Part shown: piece after piece, positions 26,344 to 35,300 of the stretch | Position numbering within the stretch: position 1 is the stretch's first letter | Layout: each line of letters begins with the position of its first letter | Assembly (NCBI RefSeq): GCF_040807025.1 | Contig: NC_090953.1 | Location: forward strand, 21,932,997-21,996,996 | Origin: Struthio camelus | Lineage: Eukaryota > Chordata > Aves > Struthioniformes > Struthionidae | DNA: 64,000 nucleotides | Reading direction: 5' to 3' | Program-made: the position numbers and the translations under genes | The notes under the pieces: model-generated | The model's input: only the letters and a program-made list of their open reading frames with translations | The model's database searches: none | What the model was told of the DNA's origin: nothing

Positions 26344-27180
26344 ATAAGCACTCTTATCTAGTTTGCAGATGACACCTAACTGGAGGGAAAAGCCAACATG
26401 CTTGAGGGCAAAGCTGCCTTTCAGGAAAACCTAGATAGGCTGGAGGATGGGCCATCAGGAGCCTTATGATATTAACTGGGTGCAAATGTGGAGCCCTGCA
26501 CCTGGGAAGGAATAACCGCTTACAACACTACAGACTGAGGACTGAGCAGCTGGAGCGCAGCTGTGCTGAAAAGACCCTGGGGGTCTTGGCAGACAGCAAG
26601 CTGCACAAGCCAGCTAGGCACCCTGGCAGCAAAGGCAGCCAAGAGCATGCTGAGCTGCATGAACAGGAGCGCAGTCATGGAGCAAGGGAAGTAACTATAT
26701 GGAACACTGTGTCCAGTTTTAGGCCTCCCAGTACAAGAAAGACATGGATAAACTGGAGCAAGTTCAGCAAAGGGCCACCACAAGACAGTCGGGGGCTAGA
26801 GCGCTTGCCCTGTGAGGGGAAGCCGAGAGAACTGGACTTCTTCAGCCCAGTGGAGAGATGGCTAGGGAGGAAATGGCACTGTGGCCTACCACTACCTACG
26901 AGGTGGGCATCAGGGCAGAGGCAGGCTCTTTACAGTGGTGCATGGCAGGAGGAGAAGAGACGACAAACACAAATTGAAACAAAAGGATGTAAGGAAAAAC
27001 CTGTTCCTTAGGGCAATCAAGCCCTGGAACAGCTTGCCTAGGGAGGCTGTGCGGCCTCCACCGCTGGGGGTTTTTGAGATCAGCCTGGAGAAAGCCCTGA
27101 ACAACCTGGTCTGATCTCGCAGCTGAGCTTGCTTTGAGCAGGAGGCTGGACTAGACACCTCCTTTCCAACCTGAATTATT
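26344..27180 (+). mobile_element. CR1 LINE, 5'-truncated and degenerate 3' fragment
   Basis: A non-LTR retrotransposon remnant of the CR1 family, the dominant LINE of birds. It begins within a stretch like CAGATGACACC...ACTGG and covers the C-terminal part of reverse transcriptase: KTLGVLADSKL near 26570, then a stretch matching the CR1 consensus only after frameshifts, then the W-N-x-L-P-R-E-A-V motif and a KALNNLV end at about 27112. A short 3'UTR follows with the usual GAGCAGGAGGCTGGACTAGA and CCAACCTGAATTATT. The terminal 8-bp repeats typical of young CR1 are missing. Frame breaks and substitutions mark it as old and inactive. It lies in the NRG4 5' intron, antisense to NRG4. Confidence 0.95.
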
Positions 27181-30100
27181 TCACACTTCTAATAAGGAAA
27201 CTCGCTGGTGTCTGTACTAAGAAGTAGTAACGGACTGACTTTGCTTTCTTGCACTAATATGCTTAGCATACATACAGATACCACTGATAACTGTTTGTCA
27301 TGAGACTGTTTTAAAGTGACAATCTCACTCTCGGTTGTTACTAGCAAAAGGAATCTTTATAGTAAAAAGATGGACGACAGCCTTCAAACCTCTTCTCTTT
27401 TGATACTTCACATTTGTGGAATGTTAGAGAACGGAAAGAGGAGGAGACAAGAGGAAGAGATATAAATATACAGGTGTTCTGGATCCAGCACCAGTCATTT
27501 GGCATTTTTTAAAAAAAAAGTTAACATATGTCAGGACTGTTACTGACACATGAACAGATGGAACAAATGTGGAAAGTGACACACACAAGCTAGATGCCCT
27601 GAAATAATTTAATTTGTTGTTTATGTATCTGAATGATATGTACTGCAACAATTTATTGGACCATTAAATGCAAAATGAAGCAACATCTCTGTATGTTCAT
27701 TTTTAGATTTTTAATTTTTTTTTTTGTTCTCCAGCAACTCTCAGCTGCTGCTGTGGAGCAAACGATAAAACTATCGGTATACTACACGATGAAAGTAATA
27801 TTTAAATTAAATAGCACCTGTCATCATATTGCCAGAGACTGTTTCTGGTCCACTGGCCCACAAAGAAATAATCACTGTCAAAAAGAACAACAAAGGAAAA
27901 TATAATCTAAAAATGAAGAGCTAATGAAGAAAACAGATATAATGGTCAAAGGTGAACTGACCTGAATAAAAACATCCTGCACTGAGCCTTGAAGGCAGCT
28001 ACAGAGGAAACTGATGGGGTAGATCAACTTAACACAATACCTGCTATTGTTTCTGGCAGAGCAAAAGTCTGGTCAGGGTTAAGTCTGGCATTTCAGCAAG
28101 AGCAACAGCAACGAATCATGAAGTTAAAGGTGAACAGGAAAGCTTTGATGGCAATTCATGTGAGTACAAATGTGTTTTGGTCATGATGTAAGCTACAGAA
28201 TATCAAACTTCTAATGGATACACTAGCTAACATTTCACAGATTTTCATGCACATAAGGGTGTATTGCATTTCCATCTGGTTTAGCATGAAGTTCTTAAGT
28301 GCACTGTGTTGGAAAGATGGAATGTTTCTAAAAAATTGTTTCAATAATGTATCTTTACAATACTGTAGGGCTATGTTCTGTTGATCATACACCCACAGTT
28401 CCCTTCTTTAAGTTGCCTTCTTTAAGGAACAAAGAGGTAATTCTGGTCTTTGGAGTTTATCATCATCTTTGTAAAAATTAACATGGAAGAAGACTTCAGT
28501 TTATATTAAAAAAAAAAATCAAAGATGGTCTACAGAGCTGTCTCAATGCATCCTCTGGTCTACTTGTAACTCTACATAGCATATAGTGAAAGGAGGAAAG
28601 GCTTAAAATCTAGTAAAGATAGGCAAACATCCCAAACACATCTGAGGGTTTTACCTAAGCATAAATTTAAACACGTGTAAGTGTTTCACTGAATGGCCAC
28701 AGAGAATGTGATAGCCATTTCAAGTATTTCTTTTCTATTTTTTTTTAAATGTCAGTCATTATATACAGAATTTCAGTTTCATATTTATTCTGCTTTTAAT
28801 CTTATCTGAATTAATAAGTGATCAGTGGGTTGAATCTGTTGCAACCTATTTTTGTAAGGAGGGAAAATAGGTGGGTTTGATTGACAGGACATGCATTATT
28901 TATACAACAATTGACTGTGCTTTTAAATATGCCTACAACTGCTGCCTTATTTCTCCACAGAGTATTGCCATGGAGTTCTAAATTTCACTGGCAAGTCTGA
29001 GTTCACTTAAGTTATGTCAAAAGTCTCAGCTTTCTTAAGATAGGGGAAAAGGACAACTTCCAACTTTGCTTTTGTGCTCAAAAGTTTTGTCCCATAGAAC
29101 TGCACTGTATACTCGTTTGCCCTCCCAGGCTAAGAGAGTCCAGCACTGCAGAACCAAGATCCTTGATCCTACTTGTTTCCTCAGTTCTTCTAGCTCAAAG
29201 CAGACTCTCTGAATTTCTGAAGGAGAGAGATAAAACAGGAGCAATATAGATCTCTCATTTAAGGGATTTTTTTCTAAATTATTATTTAAAGTCTCATCAC
29301 CTGTGAAGTATTCACTAGTAATCAGAGGAGTATCATAACTGAACAGTGACAAATTTTGTTCTTCCTCAAGGAACTTTCAATTTGATCTGGGCTTGTTATC
29401 ATTAAAAATAATGCTTTATAAAGGAATTCTACTCCAAATACAACTTTTGCTGATCCAACATGGGCATATGATGAATATTTGCTGCAGAAGCTGCCGCAGG
29501 AACAACTACATTATTTTTGTAAGTAACTTCCAGAAGGACTAAATGTATTTGAACACTGTACTTTGAATAATGTATAGTTTCCCTTGGCTGAACTATACTG
29601 GCTTTTATTGTCACCAAGAGCCAGGAAAATCTTGAAGACTTGTTAAAAGGGAACTACATGTGTGTGTATATATACCTACTTAGACACATTCATAGGTTGT
29701 ACTTAAACTCTGTGAACTCTGTAAGCTCTGCAAAAGTATTAGGTATTATTATCATCATCATCATCAAGATCACCAGTCATATAAAGGCTATATTAGGCAT
29801 ACAAAGATTATCATGATACTAAATCACAATTTAAAAGAAAGCTTTCCATTCCTAAAATTTCACAAGTAGTGTGCATCCAATTACAAATTCAGATCTGAAT
29901 CCCTAGTTTTATCGTATGAGATAGTCTTACCTTTTTCATATTCCTTAGTTCTATGTAATTGCTATTTACATACTAACATGTTCAGCCTTGTCTAGCTATA
30001 CCATAGCTAGCCAAAGAGCAAGATGTTATATCCCCTAAAATAACAAGATACTCTTCATAAATTTGAAAACTGTCTTATTTCAATGTTTTGGGTGTCCTTG

Positions 30101-31440
30101 AAATAACATAAAGAATAAATCCAAACTCAAATTAAATTGAACATCTAAATACATCTAAATACTTGACTAATACATATCTGCAGAATTTTCACACCTCACG
30201 ATGATTTTTTTTTTATCCATCCAGTATGGGAAAGAGCATATAATGAAATCGTTCCTGTATGCTACAGCATTGTAGACTTCTGAAAAAAATGTTTACCGTA
30301 TTTTCTACATAACTGAACTACTAAAACCTTCACTCATATCATTTCATTAATGATTTCCAGTGGTGTTTTTCCACAGATGGTATCTTTCTTTTGTGTAACT
30401 GTTTAACATCTAACATGTTACTTTGTATCAAATTAAGATGCATTTGATCTTAACACTTATCCAAATTTCTAAAAATCACTATAGTAACAAGCCCTGGCCT
30501 TTGCAGTTCTATACTGCAAATTGAAGACACAAAATGAGTGTCCAAAAACCATATTCATAGTATCTGTCACAAGTGAAGAGCTGCAGCAATACAAGTGTTA
30601 AAAACTTGTGATCCTCTAGAGTATCAAAAGCACACCTAACAAACATTCAATTGAAGTCTGCAACTCTTAAGGAGCTTGGAGAAGTTGCATGGCCATAAAT
30701 AAAAGCAAAAGTTGGCCACTACTTGAGTGGATAGTTTTTGCACCTTAGAAATATTTGATTTTATTTTGGTTAATAGAGATTAGGTATACAAGGCTCAATT
30801 TACTGTACTGTTTGAGGTTCATGTAAATATATTGTTTACTCTTCCAAGTACGTTTGTTCCAAAGAGTCTGTTTCACATCTGGTGCTGCATAAGCAGCTGC
30901 TAAATCAGGAAGTTAAAGGAACATTTGTTCTCCTTAAAAAGGTATTAATCCCTTCACCAACATGCTTACCTTGGAATCCTAGAAGCTGGCAAAACGACAT
31001 TTCAGTCGAGGCTTCAGCAAGTCTGTCAAATGTCTCTACTTGCAGACATGCTACGTATTTGTAATTTCGAGACTAAGATCCCATCTTGAACTCATGTGAG
31101 GGAAATCACTAACTTTTAGAAGAAAGTTGCATTAAAAATCATTGTAAAACTTGAATAGAAACCTTGTTCTTTCACGCTGCACGCTCATTGATTTCTTTAC
31201 GACACTTTTCCTCCCTAAGCGACATCCTTAAACTCTCTTATTTTAAGAAATCACTTGAAATGTAATACAATTTCAAGTTTCTCACTGTACGATTAGTTTA
31301 AGTCAAAAAGTCAAAAATATCCATGTTACAAAGTGGTATACAAGGAGCCAGTCTAGCACGTGGACATTTGAGAAAATCAGTATCACTTAAATGCCTGGCA
31401 TCTGGCACAGAGAAATGTTAAAAACCTGAATTTTAGTCTA
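27181..31440 (-). other. NRG4: NRG4 5' intron, right part
   Basis: No coding signal on either strand. Contains the ATC microsatellite at 29745. The stretch ends at the T tracts before the CpG island. Confidence 0.65.
29745..29768 (+). repeat. (ATT/ATC)n microsatellite
   Basis: Four or five ATC units follow ATTATT. The preceding words (AAGTATTAGGTATTATTATC) recall the tail of ancient L3/MIR-type elements, so it may be a relic tail. Confidence 0.7.
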
Positions 31441-31444
31441 AATC

Positions 31445-31511
31445 TTTTTTTTTTTTTTTGCCCATTTCATACGTGTTCTCCACCTTATGCTTTTGACTTT
31501 TTTTTTTTTTT
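31445..31511 (+). repeat. Two poly-T tracts (15 and 13)
   Basis: T15 at 31445-31459 and T13 at 31499-31511 lie just before the CpG island. They read as poly-A on the NRG4 strand. Confidence 0.85.
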
Positions 31512-31561
31512 GCGTTTAATTTTGTGTCGGGTTAATTTGTTCTGCTCAGACCGCAGCTTAC

Positions 31562-31700
31562 CCCCAGCAAGCGGGTATTCTTAACTCTGCTGGTGTAATC
31601 TCTGTCGGACATGCCCGGGACAGTCTGCTGAATCAACGCAATCTCTAATCCGCACCGTGTAATCCGACAGCTGCTCTCCTGCCGCGCGGTTACGTAATCC
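31562..31700 (-). other. NRG4: Candidate NRG4 non-coding first exon, inner alternative
   Basis: On the minus strand GCTGGGG|GTAAGC gives a good splice donor after base 31562, just inside the CpG-rich region and in the orientation needed for NRG4. The right boundary (a transcription start) is not visible; 31700 is a placeholder. This is one of two donors that could end the NRG4 5'UTR exon. The placement is inference from strand, donor quality and CpG context only. Confidence 0.25.
31596..31700 (+). promoter_or_regulatory. Cluster of TAATCC/TAATCT homeodomain sites with D-box
   Basis: Plus-strand TAATCT at 31596 and TAATCC at 31646, 31660 and 31695 match the recognition sequence of K50 homeodomain factors (OTX, CRX, PITX, GSC). 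A perfect TTACGTAA at 31690-31697 overlaps the last one and matches the PAR-bZIP/NFIL3 D-box. GGACATGCCC at 31607-31616 fits the p53 half-site consensus. The group borders the CpG island on the NRG4 side. Function is inferred from motif density only. Confidence 0.4.
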
Positions 31701-31713
31701 TGAGGGGCTATTT

Positions 31714-31742
31714 AAAAAAAAAAAAAAGAAAAAGAAAAAAAA
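31714..31742 (+). repeat. A-rich tract at the edge of the CpG island
   Basis: A run of A interrupted by three G marks the sharp change from AT-rich flank to GC-rich island. On the minus strand, reading as NRG4, it is a long T tract. Confidence 0.85.
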
Positions 31743-31782
31743 GGCGCAATTTGGAGACCCCAGGGAGGGAGGGGCGGCGCGG

Positions 31783-31811
31783 CCTCGCCTCGCTTCGCCT
31801 CGCCTCGCCTC
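31783..31811 (+). repeat. (CGCCT)n short tandem repeat
   Basis: Nearly six copies of a CGCCT unit with one interruption lie inside the CpG island, and a partial further copy occurs near 31836. It is likely to vary in length between individuals. Confidence 0.8.
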
Positions 31812-31922
31812 AGGAGGAGGGGGGCGGCGGCGGCAGCCTCGCCTCAGGGGGAGCCGCCCCGCCCCTCCCCCCACCTCACCTTCCCCAGCCCGTAGTACTA
31901 CGGCGCCCGCCGTCCGCCGCCG

Positions 31923-31929
31923 CCATTGG
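31923..31929 (-). promoter_or_regulatory. Inverted CCAAT box (NF-Y type)
   Basis: CCATTGG on the plus strand reads CCAATGG on the minus strand. It sits in the core of the CpG island, upstream of both candidate divergent starts. NF-Y binding is expected from the motif family but not shown. Confidence 0.5.
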
Positions 31930-31940
31930 CTCGGCGCGGC

Positions 31941-31948
31941 TCACGTGA
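31941..31948. promoter_or_regulatory. Palindromic E-box TCACGTGA
   Basis: A perfect TCACGTGA, followed by C, matches the USF and MiT/TFE (CLEAR-type) E-box consensus. It is 12 bp from the CCAAT box, a spacing common in CpG-island promoters. The factor is inferred only. Confidence 0.5.
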
Positions 31949-32104
31949 CGCGGGGCGAGCACACGCGCGCGCGCGCCCCCTTCAAACTGCCTCCCTCCCT
32001 TTCCCCCCCCCCACCCCCTCCGCTAACGGAACCCAGCGACGGCCCGTTGTTTCCTAGGCGACCCGGGAGGAAGGGAGGGCGCGCGCGGGCACGCGCGCCG
32101 GCTT

Positions 32105-32124
32105 CCCCCCCCCCCCCCCCCCCC
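32105..32124 (+). repeat. Poly-C tract (20 C)
   Basis: Twenty consecutive C just upstream of the probable TMEM266 first exon. It could form an i-motif, or a quadruplex on the other strand. Assembly errors in length are likely here. Confidence 0.9.
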
Positions 32125-32220
32125 TCCGGCCCCGCGCCCCGCCGGTTCCGCGCGAGGGCGCGCGCGCCCGCCGCCGCCGGAGCGGGGCTGCGCCGGTGCC
32201 GCCGCCGCCGCGGGCAGCAG
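32125..32220 (+). other. TMEM266: Probable TMEM266 non-coding first exon
   Basis: The plus-strand donor GGGCAGCAG|GTAGGT after base 32220 lies in the middle of the CpG island and is well placed to end a 5'UTR exon that splices 27 kb onward to the start-codon exon at 59375. The left edge is unknown; 32125 marks the end of the poly-C tract only. No good in-frame ATG reads into the next exon: the frame of the TMEM266 start codon has stops upstream within the 59375 exon, so this exon should be untranslated. Strand, donor and island position support it; transcript data would be needed to confirm it. Confidence 0.45.
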
Positions 32221-32329
32221 GTAGGTGCCTCCGTACGGCGGGCTGGGGCCCCCGCGGCGCGGCCGCGGCCGGGAAAGTTTGGCGGCGGGCGCCGCCTCCC
32301 GCCAAGTTGCCGGGGGTGGTTGTTGTTGT

Positions 32330-32340
32330 GGGGGGGGGGG
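32330..32340 (+). repeat. Poly-G tract (11 G)
   Basis: Eleven G follow a GTTGTTGTT stretch about 110 bp inside the first TMEM266 intron. With other G runs nearby it could support quadruplex structure. Confidence 0.85.
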
Positions 32341-35300
32341 CGGAGGGGTCCCGGGCCCGCCTGGGGCCGGAGGGCTCCGGGCGGAGCGGCGCCAGCCGGG
32401 GTCTCCGGGCCGCGGGGCCCGCGCCTGCTGGCCGGCAGCCCCCGCCGGCGGCCCAACTTCTCGTGGGGTGTTGGCGAGCAGCGGGGAGCCCGGTACCGGC
32501 CTCGCGTGGGAGTCGCGTCTGTTCTCTCTCTGCCTAGGAACCGCCCTGCCCCCGCGGTGCAGCCCCTCAGGCGGTTTCTTCCTTCAGCGTGCTGTAAATC
32601 CGTAAAACGCTGCAGCCCTTTCCCCGGACGTCTCCTGACCTGTAGTAGTAGCACCGCTGCCTGCCCCAGCAAGACAAGCCACGGTAGCGCTTTTTTTGTT
32701 TTTTTTTTGTTTTTCTTCTGAAGTCCGGATCGATTTGGGTCGTTCTTAACCCGGAGTTTTTCCCTCTTTGCCATCCACAATACTGAATAAACTTAACAGG
32801 CCTTTTTGGGGGGTATATTTATGGAGGTGACATTTGTAAACTGTCAGGATTCATGGGCTATAACAAGGGAGCATGTCACGCTAACTTCCCTTCATGAGAA
32901 GAGTATAAGTGAACATGCATGGTCCCTAAACTTGTTAGTCCGTTTGTTTGTCCATTGCACTTAGAAAAAAGATCTGTTAAATGCATCTCCGGTAGGCTTT
33001 CTGGATTCTTACACGTCTACTAGAGAGCAGACCAACCTACAAGCTCTACCCTAAATAGAGCACGCGCCGAACGTGTTTGTAATGTGCGCAAGAGGTTGCG
33101 TCTGTAAAGAAGTAAAGCAAGTACCTGCGTAGAACATTTACAGCTGTCTACATACAAACGTTAGCAGAGAAGTCTCGTTTGTCTGAATGCAGGGCACCTG
33201 TCATGTCATAGGCACACCGAGTCAGAAATTACTGTTTTGTGGTGTGACTATCAGGATTCATGGGTTTTTGCAAGACTTATTACCAAGTCTCGCACAAACC
33301 AAGGAAGGTAAACAATCTGTGTATTTTTAATGTGTGATACTTGAACAGGGCTCAAGTGAGATTATATTGATACTCAGTAGTTCTCTGGTAGCTGCTGGGA
33401 AGATAATCCAAGTTCCTGCAGGACAGTTTTAAAAGGCTTATTAACAATATAATCGTGTTAGGGAAGTTCTGTATGAATTAGACTATACCATAGTGACACA
33501 AAAGTACTGTATGTAATTAATATAACGCAGAAATCCTCTAGTATGGGAAGAATGTTACCTGATCTTGTGAACGAGATCTGTATTAGGAGGCAGTGCAGAT
33601 GAAGAACAGACCGCTTCTCTTGCGTACAAAGGATGCTGAATAAGACACAAATGTGTACCACTTCAAGTGTATTATATTTCCTAAACACTGTTAGAGTATG
33701 CTTACAGTCAGTGAAGTGACTCAGTTCTCTGCAAGTAAAGAGCCCGTATTCCTGAGGCAATTCCTGAGGCATACTCATTCCTGTGTATTTCTGGACAAAG
33801 TGGGGTTGTTGCAACTCCTGATGCTATGCAATGTATCGCAAAATTGGCTTTCCTTCCTTGGTGTTCAGGTGTGGTTTTTTTTGCGCACAGGTTGAAAAGA
33901 GGTGTAGGTTATATGGAAACTTAGATGTGGTAGGGGTGTTGTAACTATGGCAAACTCAATAGTTGGCAAAGCGAATATGTAGCAAGAGCGAGCATCGGTT
34001 ATTCCAGCTTCAGAGCTGGAACAGCAGGTGAGATGAAGGTCTTAACTCCAAGCAATTTATGAAAAGGTCAGTCAGAAAATTAAGACGTGAGTCCTTGCAG
34101 TACAAGTACTAGTGGAAACCTGCTACTCAGCTGAAGTATTTTCGGATTGTGACTGACAGTGTAAATGCAGAACACGATGCATAGTGCAGCTGTTTTCCCT
34201 ATCGCTGTGTCTGTTCCCAAAGGTTAGGTATATGCCTGCTTACAATTCTGAAGGTGCCCTGTAAAAGATACGTGCAGCCCGTTACACTTTCTCCCCCGAC
34301 GCGCGCACACACTAGCTGCTTTTGTGCTGTTTCTTCAACTTGTGTTCAGTGGTGAAACACTGAAACCTCCTGGCTATCAGCTTGCCGCCCGTTTCATCTC
34401 TGATAGTCTATACACTGCAGTTTCTGACTCTGCAGGAATATTGCACCACGGGTTACTTCTAGCACAGAGGGACAGAACTAGCAAAATTTCAAGCATGATC
34501 GAAAGCACGGTTTTGGTGTAATCACATGTGATTACATCTAAACTAGATACAGGACAAATTGCGTTGCCCCACAGGAATCTGATATGGCTAAAGTTTGTGT
34601 GTGTTCTGTCATCTGTATTCATTTAAGTTACTGGCCTTACCTGGAAGTCGAACAAGAGGTAACTGAATTGTGTTATGTGGTGTAAAACAGCCTACATGCT
34701 CAGTAAGAGCAACGACTGGGGTCTTGCATCAGTATGGTGTTCAACTTATCTGCTTCCTGAGTGACTGGGTTACTTCACGGACAAAAGACTTTATCCTTAT
34801 GAGCACTGCAAAACCAATATTGACATAGGAGAGTGAGCTGGAGTCTTTTCTGGCTCATGTGTTATCAAAAGTGTCAACGAAGTGCTATTTGCAGAATCTT
34901 TATTGCTAGTGCATACATGAGAGGAAGACCATTATGAGGAGCGGGTCTGGAGTCTGCAGTACTGGCAAAGAGGGAGCGGGGTGTGGGGGGTATGTTCGCC
35001 TCCCCCCCCCCTCCTTGGAGAAAAATCTGTCAGTACTTTTAGAATTACCTCTTGCTAGTATGATTGTAAGCATACACAATTGAAGCCGTTTCTTAACGGT
35101 GTTAAGGAAACATAACATGTTTGAAGCAGTACGTGTTTTCCTTATGCAGAGAAACATGCGTTCTGAGAGTGAGACTATTCATATCAGCTCACTCAGTGAA
35201 ATTTCAACTTCAAGTGAAAATGAATAAACCTCAGTTTGTTAGCGCTGTGGGGTAGAACTTGCTTAGTGCCCATGCTCTGGCTGTAGAGGCCCCTGCCCAA

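Larger units (their letters stand above)
31880..31960 (-). other. NRG4: Candidate NRG4 non-coding first exon, outer alternative
   Basis: On the minus strand GGGGAAG|GTGAGG gives a near-consensus donor after base 31880. About 45 bp upstream (minus strand sense) lies a CCAATGG box at 31923-31929, so a start within the island and a short exon ending here would be a conventional CpG-promoter arrangement. The exon's 5' boundary is a guess. It competes with the donor at 31562, and both could be used. Confidence 0.3.
31690..32600. promoter_or_regulatory. CpG island, probable bidirectional NRG4/TMEM266 promoter
   Basis: The sequence turns abruptly from AT-rich intron to very high GC with dense CpG (for example the CG alternation at 31961-31976 and GC-rich runs at 32070-32460), then returns to average composition by about 32.7 kb. 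It is the only such island in the window and sits between minus-strand NRG4 and plus-strand TMEM266. No TATA box is evident. It contains an inverted CCAAT box (31923-31929), a palindromic E-box TCACGTGA (31941-31948), a 14-bp palindrome (31890-31903) and an RFX-like GTTTCCTAGGCGAC (32049-32062). That it serves both genes is inferred from position; no transcription start is visible. Confidence 0.88.

Noticed and set aside
26466..27158. Open frames on both strands at 26.5-27.2 kb as a host gene
   Set aside because: They are translations of the degenerate CR1 element, recognisable by its reverse-transcriptase end.
31581..32780. Long proline-, arginine- and glycine-rich open frames on both strands across the CpG island
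   Set aside because: High-GC sequence lacks stop codons in all frames; low-complexity translations on both strands are composition artefacts.
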